Below are positions 14,351 through 29,620 of a stretch of 64,000 bases of DNA, piece by piece. Under the pieces are notes generated by a model. It saw only the letters and a program-made list of their open reading frames with translations. It was not told the DNA's origin and did no database searches. Position 1 is the stretch's first letter. Each line of letters starts with the position of its first letter. The translations under genes and the position numbers were made by a program. The stretch lies in assembly GCF_041296385.1 (NCBI RefSeq), contig NC_091023.1:26227924-26291923 (forward strand), in the 5' to 3' direction. The stretch is from Aphelocoma coerulescens (lineage: Eukaryota > Chordata > Aves > Passeriformes > Corvidae).

Positions 14351-14392
14351 ATGGTGACTTTTGCTAAAGCAATAGTGACTCTTGCTAAAAAG
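14351..14392. repeat. 21-bp imperfect tandem duplication
   Basis: Two adjacent copies (14351-14371 and 14372-14392) share the pattern AT(G/A)GTGACT(T/C)TTGCTAAA, with a few differences toward the end. It is an ordinary small replication-slippage duplication. Confidence 0.7.
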
Positions 14393-16932
14393 AAACCATT
14401 AAGAAAGCAATAATGATTAGATTTTATGAATTCACACAGAGGTAAAAATCTCTTCAGTTTCTATCCCTTTGTGGGTTTTATGCAACTAAAACTCAGGTGC
14501 TGTAATGGCCTGAATGGCAGGGAGCAGGTCATTAATGCTCAGCTGGGGTTGCTAAACTGCCTCTTAATGTACCCCTAAATTTCATACATTGCTGCCATGA
14601 GCACAGCGTGCATATGGTACATTAGATAAATAAAATTAATTAACCTTGGACTTGGGATTCTTAACTCCCTATGCATAGCATTTGGGAAAACAGTTACTCA
14701 GAAGCTCTCTAACCCATTTTTACACCTTCTTAGACCCTGTGGCTATGCTAAGCTACAGGTTCCTTTAGCCCCAGGTTGCTACACCACCTCAGTATAAAAA
14801 TAGCCTTCTGCTGAAATAAATAATATTATTTTTCATTGCAAAGAAAGCACAGAAAGCATCAGTGTCCCCAGGCAGTCTCCAGGGTGCTAAACGTGCTATT
14901 TCAGTTTGGTACTGCATGTACTGTGAACACACTCAGTACTCCCACACGGAGTGCTGTCTGATACATCCTTGCTGGAGAGCTCTCCAGGCACCAGGAGCCC
15001 TTTCCTTTCTTACCAGGAAATTCCAGGAGTCAGATAACCGGTACTGGTTAAATAAAGGTTTTGCCCGTGCTGTGCATATAAATGAATTCTGCCATACTTA
15101 TCCACAAAAATGTATGCATATCTACACAGATCACCTGGGAGCTGTAAATCCCACCCATTTGTAAGGAATTTTCTCCCCTGCCATGCAAGTGACCTCAAAT
15201 GCCTTTGAGGGGGACCCAGCATGTTTCCTTCTGCAGAATTTATTGACTCTGGGGGAACTCCTACACCTCTAAGCTATCCTGTCCTGTCAGGGCACTGGGG
15301 ATGATTGAGGAAAAGGAGGAAAGCAGAACCTTCCAGCTGGTTACATCCACTCTGGAGAGCAAGCACCTTCCAGCTGCTAGCACACCACACAGAGTCATTG
15401 CTTGCTGTGCCACACTGCCATCCCCACAGCACTCTCTCAGCCCAGGGCTGGCACACCCTGCCCCAGGCCTTTACTGCACTCACAGTCATATTGATAGCTC
15501 CATTCTGGAACAGTTAATTCAGGGTGTCAGAGAGATCAGCCAGGTGCTCTTTTTCAGAGTATTCAGTTTCTAGGCCTCATTCATCAGGATTTCATTCTAA
15601 TGTCTTACTAAACAGAAAAATCTGAGTTCAAGCACTTTTGTACAAAATGTGGATAAGCTTGGAATAAATGACCCTTAAGGAAAGTGTGCCTTTCGAAGAG
15701 CTGTAATACAGGAAGGACTTCCTGAGTAGGCCAGTGCAGTTCAAGCGTGATGTCAGGGTCATTATTCCAAGTTTTCACCAAAACATCCTGGATCAATGCA
15801 GTCACAGAAAATGAAAAATCTTTATCAGGAAAGCCTGATGGAGGTCAAGGTCTCTTGGCTTTTGTGTTATCTACCACTATTACCTTCTGTTCCACACAAA
15901 CTGCTATAGCAGTTTTAATTAAGTTTCAGATGCAAATGTTCTGTATTTTAAATCAGAAAATAGGCATAATTAGATGTAAGATCCAGTATTCTCTAAAATC
16001 CTTTTACTGATCTTAAGAGAGCCACAATTTCACCTTTCTTTTGATAGATGACCAGTATTGATGTTAGATTTACACTTGTGACCTGCAGAGTCAAGGAGAG
16101 GCAGGACTGCCCCAAACTCCCAATGTCTCAAGAGGGGACAAGACCTGAGAAATATTTTCTTTCTTCAGCTACCAATCTCCCATAAAATCTGTCCTTTACC
16201 AAAAATGCACCACAGGAAATCTCAGGAGAATAAAGAACAATACTGAGAAGAGATCCAGTAATCAGTTACTTATTTTTCACGTGGAAGAGTTCAAAGGGCT
16301 ACCAGGCCAAGTATGTTGGTATGCAGGAGCTGAGATTTAAAAATAGTAATATAAAAAGTGAAGGCTTTTTCTTCTCTTCTCTTTATGCTTAATTTCTCTT
16401 CACTAAATGTACTTTGTACATTGTTAGGTAGATTTAATATGTGTAGGAGGGATTGTCGAGGTTGCCATGGTTTCTCATTTTTAATGAGCTTTGAGACTTC
16501 ATAATCCAACCAAATACATTAATAATTACTACATCTATTTTTTTCTCCCTTCCCCCCTCCCTCCAAAGCACTCCAAAAATTATTTGTGCTAAAAGTAAAA
16601 CCAGTGATTTGAGAGACAATAAAACATCAAAGTAGAAGCCCACCCTCAAGGAGTCGGCAAAAAAAGACTTAGGGAGGTAACAGGAGAAAATTACCACCAT
16701 GAGTCAGGGATCTGTTCCATGGCCTCATGTCTCTCTTAACATCTGAAGTCAGCACAGTATTTTGTTTGGTTGGGTGCAAAACTCCCCAAACACCCAGCAA
16801 ACCAAGTCACATCTGTCTGAATCAGAAGCTGGTGAACCACTGAAGGCTGGCTGCATTAGCTCTGGTACTGTTTGCTAACACTGCTCAATGTGCAAGGACA
16901 GACTGAAGTGCTCAGAAGTTTGTGGGCAGCCA

Positions 16933-16944
16933 CCCCCCCCCCCC
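16933..16944. repeat. C12 homopolymer
   Basis: Twelve consecutive C residues are followed by ACCCACACA. Length may be inexact in assembly. Confidence 0.85.
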
Positions 16945-19900
16945 ACCCACACAATTCCAGTGCTTACAGCCTGGATTTGGCAAAGGAAGGGAGCAATTGT
17001 CTGACTTTAAACCCAAGAATTTGAATGGGACAACTCAGGCACCTACAGGCAAAGCCTTTTTTGACTAATTCACTGACTCAAAGTAAACAAGACTGAAGAG
17101 GCAAAACCACTACTCATTTAAAAAACAAACAAACAAAATCTATTTCCTCCATGAAGTGCTTTGCTTTTACACTACTGGATCAAGTAAATAGAGATAAATA
17201 AGATTAAATAAAACACTGCAAGCTAAGTGTACAGCTAAGGAGAAAAGAACTTAATGCTTCAGCAACTATTGAAACATGTTTTGCATGAGAGCTTCTTGGC
17301 TGAAGTCATTTACTGTCACATCATTTTTGATGGTCTCCTGATACTGACGAAGTAGGTCAAGGTGTAGAAGGAATTCAAGCTCGGGTCTGTGAATAACTCC
17401 TTGTCCCAAACACATTAGCAAAGGTGGATTTTTTACTTGCTGCCACTGTTCACCTTACCTTGGGCAGTGGGGAGGAACAGAAATCCCTCCCTTCGACTTG
17501 AGAGCAGATCAGATAGGAGTACTTGATTTTTATACAGGAGAAGGGAAAGCCCGCAGGAAACCATCCGATTGATACCACAGTGCTTACACAGCTCACAGGC
17601 AGCCAAGCAGCTGGGGCCAAGAGCTCTCAAAAGCATCAGCCACTGCCAGGACAGAGAATGAAACCTCCAAGGGCTCCTTGTGGAAATTCCAACACATGCT
17701 GTCCTAAAACCTTGCAAGGCACTTGTGTGTATAACCAGCTCACTTCTGAGAGAGCTGGACACATAAAGACAGTAAAGCACAGATGAGGTAAGAGACCTGC
17801 AGAATGCCACACAGAAAATCTGTGCCAGAGCAGGACACCAAATCAGCTCCCAAATCCTGGAGACTTCTCAGTTGCGGTACTCTATCCACAGACCACTCCT
17901 CTCTGTAAGGACAAAAAAGGATACCAGCGCTACCTCTGGGTAGGGCAGACAATTGAAATCCTGCTGTGATGTTAGAGATGAGAGGAGCCCTAGCACAGAA
18001 GTGCAATTTGGCAAAAATTTGGAGGAAAAAAAATAAACTTCTGCAGTATGAATCATCACAAACTTAAACATTGTGAAATAAACTTTTGGTGCCAACTTCC
18101 TACATGAAGTGTCTGAGGACTCCGACAGAGCAGCAGTGCTTTTTTTTCCAATAAACTCTTACAGAATGAAAGAAAATTGCAATACAAAAATTTCCATCCC
18201 ACGTTGTAGCATGAATCAGAAATTGCTGATTTCTCTTGGAAAGGTCATTAGCATTTCACTCAGGAGTTTCCAGCAAAGTGGCTCCTCTGAGCAGAGCTTT
18301 GCTGGAACACGGTGTCACATCCCCACGCCACCACCCGCCCACTGCGATCCCTGTGACTGCCCGCGGGAGGAGGCTTTCCCTGCTTTCTGTGCAGGGCACA
18401 TTGGAGGCTGATGGATCTACAGCACAGCCTTTACCCAGCACGGCCAGGAAAACCAGTGCCATGTACTGAGCAGGTTATGGAAAGGTTCTCACTCACTCCT
18501 TTTCTGCATCTGCTTATACCCTTAACAAACCATAACCACCCTGTACCATGCTCCCTGCTACACGGCTTTCCAAGCCACAATGTTAAAAAGATTACAGGGG
18601 ACACAAAATATTTGTGTATTGGTCTCTTTTTTCTCCCCTCCCAATAATATTTCCACATTCATAGATTCAAATCTTAAGGAATAATCAACCTGGTCTGAGG
18701 TGATTCTTTAGACACATAATAAATGTGAAAAACGAAAAACTGCAATGAGCAGCACAAAAGTTTGAGAGTCATTATATTGTCTATATTTCACAACATGATT
18801 TTTGATGCCATCTGTGATTTTTTTAAAAAAATTATATCTTGTGCTTTGATTTATGAGAAGCGCTTTTAAAACCATGAGCTAAAACATCAAATCATTCCAG
18901 CTGGGATTGTCCTTGAAGAGAAGCTACTTCATCACAGCCCCTGTAGGTAACAGATCCTGGCATCTTTCTGCAGCTAGTGGTGGCACAAAGTGAAATTCTT
19001 CCTTCACAAGCTCTTACACAATTTCCTGTGCCAAGTACACCACATGACTATTTGTTCTATTTGTCATTTCTCTGTTACACACAAGAAGGAGCCCACATTG
19101 GGGATCTGAACAGCAGCAGGCCCAGGACCCAATTCAGTAATTCAACTTTTAGCTATTCTTCATGCTGCATAGCTTTAATAGCTTTTTCATTTGATATTGC
19201 TTCATTAAAGGTCATTTATGTGTGACATTTGCAGAACTAGTTCTCTAATTATACTGCTCACCATATGAGAAGCTTTTTCAGGAACAGTTCATTCTCCTTT
19301 GCAAAGAGACAAAATTTAATTACAGAGTGTAAGACTTAAATAATGGTTACATAAAAAATACTTCTGTAAATCCCTTTTAGCTTAGGCTTTGAATTCTGAA
19401 AGGTCAGGCTGTTATAAAGTCTGTAGTTTAAAAAGAGATCATTGCTTAATTATAGATCATCATTATATACCTCAAATTGTTTTAGTGGACATTGTTCACT
19501 CTCCTTTGTCACAAATTGTGAGTTCTGAAAACACCTAGAGATTGCCAGTCAGAATAACATAACCACCATCCCTCACGGCTGGGCTCTGTACCTGGACATT
19601 TTCAGCAGAGTCAAATTAAAACTGAAACAAGGACTGGAAGCTAACCCTCCAGAAAAAAGCTCATTGCTGAAAGGTTGACTGTAGCTGCAATCCCCTGTAA
19701 CGCCACGCTGTTCTTCCTGAGGAGGAATGAGTTTGGATTTGTCTATAGTGAGATACGGAACTGTATTTTTAAATTTACTTCCTGAAAGCTGGTATGAGTG
19801 TTCAACTTCCCTGAGTGCTGGATGCCTTGGAAATCCCATGAAGGAGACAAGGTTCATCTTAGCTGGTCAGGACATCTGCTAACGGGTTCCTCACACATCC

Positions 19901-22900
19901 AGCACACAGGCTGCAACTCTGGAACTGGGAAAGCCAACGTTTATGCTCCCCTCATTCAAATTTTAACTTTTTAATTCATACATGTATCAGAAAACTTTCT
20001 AATCTCAGCTGTCACTTTCTAGAGCTCAGACTAGATTGCAACTGAACCTTCCACCAGCCAAATCCACCTCAACTTCACAGATTTCCTCTTAATTTCTGCA
20101 GGATGCTTAGGCTTTTCCAAAACAATGTTAGCAAAAGAAATGTCCCATATTTTGCCTTACTGGTCACCCATATGCTGCTAAAAATAACATCTCTCCAAGG
20201 CTCCTGTGTATTATTTAATTTTTTCTACTACATGACTATCATATTCCTTTAGTTTCTCTAACTTAGTACACAGTCAGTATTGGAAGGTGGGGGGTTTTTA
20301 CCCTTCCTTCACATAGTTAGGATATGAAATACGTAAAGGTCAGAAATTCAAAGAGCAAGGAAGAAGATACAACAAAGTCTTTCTCACCTGAATCACAGGA
20401 TGCTTGTAATACAGAACTCAGAAATGAGGTTAAGCAGCTGTTTGTTAACACAGAGTTACTCAGCAGGAAACTTACCATGTGTTCATTAAATGAAACTCCA
20501 CGTAAGTTTTGAATTCTCCCACACAGGGTCAGAAATTGCACCCTTTCCTCCAAACACAGAGGAGAACTGGATACAGTGGGTCTTCCGAGTACAGGTGAAC
20601 CTGCAAAACACAGTCAGTGCATTTATAAGCAAATAAGGTGCTTGCAAGGCCAGACTGAGGACACTCAGCAGGCAGGTGGACTATGGCTGAGGGGGTCACT
20701 GCATTCCCAAAGGTAATGGTAAACCAGTTTGTGCTATTTTCTGCTCCTTTCAGGATCTGTGAGCTTTGGGGCCAAGCAGCCTTCAGGAAATCTGCCAGAG
20801 TGACGTGTCTGGAATCCCTTACAGCTAGGAAGGCAACCTTGGCCCACAGCCTTTCTGCTTTTCCTGCTTCACAGTGATTTCAGTTCCTCCTAATTTTAAC
20901 CCCCAAAGTAGTTTTGTACTGAATCAATCCCTATACCATTTGGAGCACCCAATGACTTTAGAATAGATAGACAGACTGCAGAGAAGGGCACATGCACCCA
21001 CAGCTACAGTTCCTCAAACGATCTCGGAAAATGCAAAAGGAAAGCTGAGCAGCTTTTTCTCTTTGAAAATGAGTATCTTAACATTGTGCATTATGAGGTT
21101 AAATTGATTTTATTATAAAACGAGTAGAGCAGTTCATAAACAGTTTATACCAAATCCAAGCATCACTTTCAAAGGCACATTTCCCAGTTTTGAGCAGTCA
21201 GTAACAGCACATCTGCAGTGAGTTGGGATTACATTTGTAAGATGTAAGATTTGTGCTTTGTACAGTGAAATTTATGTTATTCTTTTCTATATCAAATTCC
21301 TTTTTTGATTGCAAGCTACAATCTGTCCAGCGAACTGATCTCTCCTGCAGCACACGCTGTTCTCTCACACATTTTCAACATGGTGGTTCAATGCAAACCC
21401 TGTGCTATTGTCCAGCAGCTGAGTGCACACAGCCCACAGACATTCCCCATGGCCATGCTTGCCAGAAAAGTCATCCTGGCTGGCTAGTGACACCACCTGT
21501 GCCAGGGCCACCTGCCAGGCTCAGCGTGGGGCCTGGAAAGGTCTCTGGGATGGTACCAATGCCAGCTGTCCCACAGCACACCTCCCACCGGGGCTGGGGG
21601 GGCTGCCAGGGACTGCAACAGGTTTGTTCAAGGGCAATGAAAGCAAAAATCCCCTAGCTTTTTGTCACCATGACAAAGCAAGGAACGTTCACACTCCAGC
21701 ACTCACTGCCCAAGGCTGCAGTCAGGAGGCCGGACCAGCCATTTGTGTGTACAGTGTCACCTCCAGGTACATGGACAGTCACCTGCACAGCCTCGTGGGA
21801 CACCTGCAATTGCAGCTCTGTCTCACCAGTTCCAATTAAAGTGGCACCTTGACATTCAGCTGCAATTCAGTACAGAGAGGGACACTCTGGATGGGTGCCA
21901 GTCAGGCAGGAAAAGGGGCAGAATCCATCAGGAGCACACAGCCCAGTTAGGAAAGAGTTCCCTAAGGACACTCCCTGGCTTTTAACAAGGAACAGAAATA
22001 GGCTGGTGAAACAGCTATTTTTGTGGCAGCTCACAAACCCTGGCAGCAGTTTAGTGCCAGCTCCAAGAGCTGTGAACATCATTCTGACCCTGGAGAAATC
22101 AGGGTCTCTCCCTCAAAAGCAGCCCTCCCAAACTGGCTTCCCTAGATCTAAATTTCATTCTGTACAAGACAACTGAGGGTCTTTTCTTCCCTGCATCTTG
22201 GAGTACAGCCACCCTACCCAAACAGAAGAACTTTGGCCCGAGACATTTTTGCATGTTTACTATGAAATTAACATTTTTGTAGATATTAAAAACAGTGGCC
22301 ATTCTTAATATACTAATTTTTAAAATTAATTAATAATTCAAATCACTTTCACATGATATGACATACTGGTTTAGAAATAAAATCAAGTATGGTAATCAAG
22401 AATAAAATAAATAAATCAAGTATCGGGAAAGAACATTCGAGGTCAGTTCCCTGCTACAGGTGCTCCTTGTTAGATTAGAAAACAATAAATAACTTCTGTT
22501 AATATCTTTTCTAGAAAAAGGCTCCAGAGAAAGTTTATCTTTTCAGATTTATCCTGTGGAGAACCACAAACCTTTGGCAAATTCTATCTTAAAGTCACTT
22601 TCAAATCAGAAAACTCAGAAGAGGACGCCCTGAGATCCCAGAAAGCAGCTGCTTCTGCACCAGAGCAACCTGGGAAGCTGTCTGGAAACCCAAGAGGCAC
22701 AGCCATGTTATAAGAAGCTGAACAAAACAATAAAAAAGTGTTCGAGCTTAAATGGCAAACACACACGTATTTGACTGATGCCAGAAAGCAATTTTTAAAA
22801 TAGTGTTAAATAATCAAAATATACATTTCACTCTATTTTATTATTCCCCAAAGAAACAATAAATACCCCAGAATCATACTGACTACTGGAGTTAATTGAA

Positions 22901-25900
22901 ATTATGAATGGAGTTTTAGGGTGCATCTTCACATTATTTCTTTAAAAAAGCCTCCCCAGTTTCATGCATAAGATAAAAGAGCTTGTCCACAGAAATGTAA
23001 GTTAAATTATCAATTTGCTCCACTTTTAAGCACGTTTATAAACTTAAATGTCACAATTAGACTCCTCCATGGTAGAAGAGCCACTGGTGGGGTTTTTTTT
23101 TTGTTTGGTTTTTTTCCTAAAGAGATAAAAAAGTAGGGCTTCAATGAAAGTAAAGTCCATTGACTTTCATAAAACACAAAATAAAGGTCATGTAAAAAGG
23201 CTTTAAGTCTTCTGGGAAATAAGAATTTAGTCCTGTTCTCAGAAAGAAAGATAATCAGTGGCAGGCCTAGTCTGCTCTTCAGAGTGTTTCTTGCCCAATA
23301 AGTTTTATTTCCTCTTTTTTCTGCTTATAATAGGAGCCACTGAAAATTTAAGACATGTTTCAAATATCTTCCATTTTACTGCAATTCAAAATAGAGAAGT
23401 GGAAAATACTTCCACAAAGAGTTTACAGGGGTTGAGGAGTGAGAAACAAGCCGTGTGTACTCATAGGAACACAAATTATTTCATCTCCTGTTAAATTTTA
23501 ATCTTTTCCACAACTGGCTAATCGTAAATTCAAATGAATGTTCAGCTTTTGATGTCCCAAAATCGTTTATGACTTTACACATCCATAGGGGAAGGGGGGA
23601 AATAGACAAAATACAAACAAAAATCAGGACGAGATTGATGGTTTTGTTGTTGTTATCCAGGTCAGTTTTAGAAGACTCAGCTTTGAACACATTCCCTTCA
23701 CTGTTGGGGCACCTCTTGGAAGCTGTAAGAAGAGTTCAGGTTTTGACAAGAACATGGCTCCAAGACTACCAAAGCTATGAAAAATAGTTCATTTTAATTT
23801 TACAGAATTTGTCTCAGGCCCTTAAATCAGGCACAAAGGTGGGAAAAGGATCTCCTCATTTTCCCTGAGATTCAGGAGAGGATCTCAGAATCAGAATAGA
23901 TGAAACTGCATTGTGCCTTTCTCCATATTCTCTTTACTGATTCTTTTCTTATCCCAACAAGAAATGCAATTAGTTAGACACTGAGCCATACAATGGAACA
24001 AATTTTAATTGACAGAAGAAAACAAAAAGATTACAAAACCAATTAATTCCTTCTTTATTGCTTCAGAATCTGTAATAATTTGTGTTCAAGCAAATGGCAA
24101 TATCTTTCATCTGAAAAACATTCCACGCTAATACATCTGTGGTTTCTTCTTTTGTTTGCAGATATATAGTGGCTTGTTGAGATCATGATTAGATCATGAC
24201 ACTTTCTAATTCTTTGGATGGTGATTCAGAATTGCTACTAACAGGCATGGCCTGGCCTACAGAGCAAATGACAGAGGGTAAGACTCTTCTGGAATGGAGG
24301 AGCACTAGGTTTGCACCTAATGCAAGTATTTAACAACCTGTTTCCTTTTTGCTCTGTTAAACAACAGGAACTGCTCATTTCACTTCTTTTAGAAAGGTAT
24401 TCAGAGCTCTAAAATGCATTTACTATCTTTGCAGATCAAACCTCTCCGCCAGGAGGTTCAGCATTATGTTGTGTAACCGCCCTGCCTGGGGTTCAGCTCC
24501 TGGCTCGAAGAGCCCAGGGTGTGAGCAGAGAACAGCTCCAACAGCTGCTGACTTGTGCTATGAGTCTGGAAACTGCTCAAGGATCACCCCGGGATGTGTC
24601 CCAGCCTCTCACAGAAGAACATGACACCAGTTTTCTTTTAAACGCAATCTTGAGATCTAATAAAAATCCCTTCCTAGAAAAGAATTCTCTCTGTCTCCTG
24701 GCCCTCCCTCTCATCAGCCTTTCTCCCTCCCTCCCTCCCGTTTTCCTCAGGTGTTCATAGGCAAGGCTACAGCAGAGCAGCTCTAACTTGCCTGCTGGGC
24801 CTGGGCAGAGGGAAGGCAGCTCACTACAGCAGCTACACTGAAAACAAGAATACAACAGTTCTGAAGCTGTCACCAACTTTTCTTAGCGTAAGTCAAAATA
24901 TTTCTAATCAAGTCTGATGTCCCAGGAAGATGAATTTCATTATGTCAGATGGGGCCAACCTCCATATGTTGATTGTGGGGATTTTTGCCTCACATTCTCC
25001 AAGCCATGACTGCAGAAGAGGATAAGGCACAAGACATAATCCTGCTGAATATATGTTTCCCTCTACTAGCATGCCTGAAAGCTCTAAACCATTGTGACAC
25101 TCAGCCAACACCATCAGCAAATCCCAGGAAATAGGGGATAGCATAAAGTAGGTAAAGGATGAGCTTCTCTACAGCTTTCTGCAACAGGTTAATACATCTG
25201 AGCTCCTTCACGTTCTTGCAGCCTCTCAAGGCCATGAAAACTGCCAGTCCTGCAACCTTCCTCAATATGGGAATGCTTGTCTACACAGGGAAACAACTGC
25301 AGACTAAGCTAGGGCATAGATTCAGGCTCTTATCTATTCTGGTCTCATAACTGGTTCATAAAAGCACACAAAGCCCATGTTGCTACTAAATAGCTTTATC
25401 AATATGCCTTAATAGACCTCTCAGATATTCACAATGCACATTAAGAGGGCTTGTTTAAAGTACAAGCGAGTTTGGAGACAGTGTGTCTGTGTGAGGGCTA
25501 GCACAGTTCTAGATAAGCTAATAAATAAGGATTGTCACCTTTTCCCAAGGCACCCCAGATATTAACACCCAAGAGGTAAAGCAATGCTAGGAGCAAACTG
25601 CACAGTTGTCATAACAACAACCACACAGTGCAGCCCAGGAGATGAGTAAGTTGCCAGGAATCTGAAGAAAGAGAGAAATCAATTAAATCACGGGATTCAG
25701 GACCTTTGGGCTGTTTTGGCCACCGGTCCTTGGAATGGAAAGATTCTGATTCTCAGTATCTATCTGGGTAAATAGACACAACCATCCTGTGAAAACATGG
25801 CAAAAACTATACATGTCTATTTTATTAACCCAAGATCTTTCCAGCACATGCCACTGCCAGGCTGTCAGCAGCACCTGGATGTACCAACACATCTCATTTT

Positions 25901-27769
25901 CTTGTCCATTCACAGTTTATACCCTCCCAGATGAGCTTTTCCACTGTAAAATACTTGTGCACTGATCTACCCAGGCAGCAGGATCTATGCAAAGGGCAAA
26001 TGGTATCTGTTCTTAGTAGGGATTCAGTACGAAGCTGGTCTTGCACATTTCCAATTTTCTTTTTTTTCTCCAAAAGCTCAATCTAGAAACTTATCACCAC
26101 TTAAGGAGAGAACTGAAAGACTGATTCACTTTTTTTGTGCTCAGGAATTTAGAATTTTGTGATCAATTTAAAGCCATATAAAATCTTGTCCTTGGTCCCA
26201 CTGCAAACACATTTTTTTGTAAAACCAGCAAAAATGTAACAAATGCAGGTTGCACATTCCACAAGACCATAAAAAATTGCAGATTTGCAAGAGAAACTGG
26301 TAGTAGAAAATACTTCGAAGAAGTTCAAGAATTACTTGGGAAGTAAGTTGTTGTTAATTACTATTGAGTTTACATACTCAGTGGAATTCCAAGAAGGAAA
26401 TTTTGAGGGAGTCAGACAATCCAAAACGTTACAAAATGGATAAAATCTTTGGGGTTTAGAGCTTTAATACACCACTAATAGCTGGAAGTCTGTCAGAGGT
26501 GTCTCCATAGGTAGCTGATTCTATAAACTGATGCTCTAGGCTTTATTACAATTTCATCTGGAAGATTCAACTATTTTCAGTGATTTTTCAGAAGAAATAT
26601 TCATACTCACTTATGGCAAATACTTGGCTTCTAGGGAGTCAAATATCCAACTCCCTAAAACTCGTAAATCCTGACAGCAGCCTTACAAACGTAGACTGCC
26701 CCAAGCCAGGTTAGGTACAGTCACATTGCTCCCACTTAGGTATTTAGCCTGCCCTTAATCACACATTCTCATTGTATCCAGCAGTTCTGATGAGCAGAAA
26801 GAAATGACAGCTCCACCTGAGTCCTGCAGGATGGAGACTGAGATAAACAGCTTATTAATGAAAGCAGAAAACAGCAACACTCATCTATTTTCACTCACAG
26901 ATTACAAAGAAGCATTGATCCTAAGTGCACGTTAATGCTCTTATCAGCATGTTAATCGAGCTCTCCATTCAGATCTCGTTGGGGTCTGAAAGGGAAAAAT
27001 TAACTGGAAAGCTTTTGTAATTTCATAAAACAAGAGCTGAATACTGAGGGTTAAAAGGAAATAATTTACCAACCACGGCGCATTATTATTCTCAGGGATA
27101 GTGCTTTTTAAAACTATGGGTCCTTACGGAAAAGTATTTTTCATAATAACTAATCCACTGCTCAGGAATATATTTCATAGCAGCATCCTCCCAAAGGCAT
27201 TTACCAGGGGAAGCATTCCAGCTCTGTCTGTATTGCATTTGAAATAATGTTAATACCATCTCCTTGGCAGGGATACAAATGGACACCAGGTTTTTCCTGT
27301 GTTCTGCCTGTCTCCCCATGAGGGCTAACACCTACATAGGTCTTCCACCATCCGAACTACTTCTGTTATGTTATTTATGTTTTAATGAGTACAGACTCAC
27401 AGGCCAACAGCAGGGATGTAAAAGCATAAGGACCTGGCTACTTAGTGTACAGCAGCCAAGTTAGTATCAATTGAGCTAAGAGAAATCCATAAATATGGTG
27501 AGGAACAGCAGGGCTTCAGCAACTTTTTGCTGGGTCAGGAAGAAATACTTCCAGAAGTAGCAACACTATCAACATCAGCCGGTGTACTTTAGCAACTCTT
27601 TCAGGTGCTACACAGTTTGAGTCAATTATTCAATTCAGACATCAGTACTTACATCACTGGAATAGCATTTAAACAAAGAGACGGTTGCCCCATGAAATGT
27701 AAACCCCTCGATCTGTTTGAGGACACAGACACTCCTTGTGCCAGGGGCCATCGGGGCATTACAAGATCT

Positions 27770-27955
27770 GGGCAGGTGGCTGCTCCCAGCGATGCCGTCG
27801 CCGACGGGACTGCTCGGTCACAGCAACAGCAAAGAGCCGACCGGGCCAGCCCCGTCCGTGCTGGGCACTCTCTGGTGCCGGGAGCTGCCAGCCGCGGCTT
27901 CTCCGGCCCACCTCCGGTTTGTTCCAGCTTCGGCCACATGGAACCGTAGATTGTG
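27770..27955. other. Small CpG/GC-rich cluster
   Basis: CpG-dense unique sequence (GCCGTCGCCGACGGG, GCCGCGGCTTCTCCGG) sits in AT-rich surroundings. Open frames on both strands here reflect GC content; none was recognised as a protein. Confidence 0.3.
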
Positions 27956-29499
27956 CTCTTAAGGAATTCAGCAGCTGAACTGAGAGCAGAAGGACAGGCA
28001 AAGATGAGAGCTCTCCTCACTCTTCCTCGGCACTGCAGCTTGCACAAGAGTAAGGCAAGCAGTGAGGAAAGGACAAGTTTTCAGAACTAGTTCAGAGACT
28101 AAATCCTATTCCCACACAACTTCAGAAGCCCTTTTGCTCACAATACCAACTCCCTGCACATTCCAAAGAAGTATTTCCTCTTGTCAAGCCCCTTTGGGAC
28201 TCCCACTCTCAAGAAAAACACACCAGCCATGAACTCGACAAGCTTTCTGGTATTTCCCCCTTAGCTTATTTCTATCCCCATTATCTACTCCACAGAGTTT
28301 TTTTTTCTTCCACAAACACCTCTCCCCCTGCAGTGGAGGGACAGGCACACTCATGTATACTCACAGTTTGAAAACGGGGAGTTCTCACAACATTAAGAAT
28401 TTGCAGCACCCAAAATTAATTAGTTCTATCGTTCATTTGAAATAACATTTAGGTGAAGTGTCCCTGGTGTGAGAGAATCCCAGCCCTGGGCAGCAGATAT
28501 AGAGCAACATGATCAGAACTGTCCCTCAGCATCACACATGGCATCCAAGAGTTGTACTGCTTCAGTAACAAGTGGGAGGGGGAGGAGAAACAGTGGCAGC
28601 ACAAGTTTCTTATCAGAACAAATCCTCCTGCAACCAGAGAAAAATTAGAGCTTTGCATTCACACCAATCTGGTCGCTTGAGTGTATCCATGGTAACCCCC
28701 ATCCTTCAGAAATTCCAGTGCGCATCTACACACTGCTTTTACATTCCACTAACACACGAACAGAATTGAGAGCACTGGAGTGTTGGCTCCATTAATCTGC
28801 TTCTACTTCAGCTACACAAGTGCCTTAGGAGACAGAAAAGGTCCCCCACATCTACTCTTTAACCCAAATTCCTCCAGCATGCAGCTGGAATTTCTGGATT
28901 ACTCTGTTCTTTGACAACAGTATTTATTGTCCTGCACCAGGAGGATGAGCCCTGCAGGAGTCTCAACAGTCTGAATGCATTGTTGAGCACCATTTACTAA
29001 TGAGTGACTGATACATAAACTTCTGATTCTATCAAAAATGGTGGAAATTACTTTATTATATCAAGAGCATGTTTAAAAATTCTTAGCAAGAATATGGTAT
29101 AGAGCATTTTCTCAAGAAATTTGACAAATTTAATAACCTTTCTAATCTGATTTAATCAAAGGCTTCTTAAAAGAAAGGGTTTTAATATGTGGACCTGAAA
29201 AAAAAAATTACATTGGCATTTTGGATTTCCCTATGATAAATCAAAGTCTCCTGCTAACTTAGCTTGCTATTCTTAGATAACTTGCATGATTTCTTTTAAT
29301 AGCATATCACCACACAAAAATCAGAATGAAAACCAATACCTGAAACAATAGCCTGTGAAAATTATGATGTTTAAATTACTCAATGAACAGGACTGGGGTA
29401 TTGTTTCACTGGAACAGAACAGTGTGATTTCATTACAATGTCATTACAACTTTCAGTAATTGTGAAAGGAGAAAAGGATTTGTGCCCCTGAAGGACGTG

Positions 29500-29620
29500 A
29501 CCCCTGCGCTGCCTTCTGTCCTCCCGCAGAGCCCGGCCGCTGGCCCGACAGCAGCGTTCCCACCCCGCTCCTGCCCAAGGACCAGGGGCTGCCCTGGGCA
29601 GCACTCGCTGCCAAACGCCT
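29500..29620. other. Small GC-rich cluster
   Basis: A short CpG-containing stretch (GCCCGGCCGCTGGCCCGAC) flanked by AT-rich sequence. No gene signal. Confidence 0.25.

Larger units (their letters stand above)
13291..27769. other. Intergenic unique sequence, no gene seen
   Basis: AT-rich unique sequence with short random open frames. Minor features are the 21-bp duplication, the C12 tract, an (AAAC)3-like stretch near 17123-17138, a CCCT-rich tract near 24723-24738 and a duplicated AATCAAGTAT near 22381 and 22416. A GC-richer part lies at 21.4-21.9 kb. Nothing resembles an exon with identifiable coding content. Confidence 0.6.
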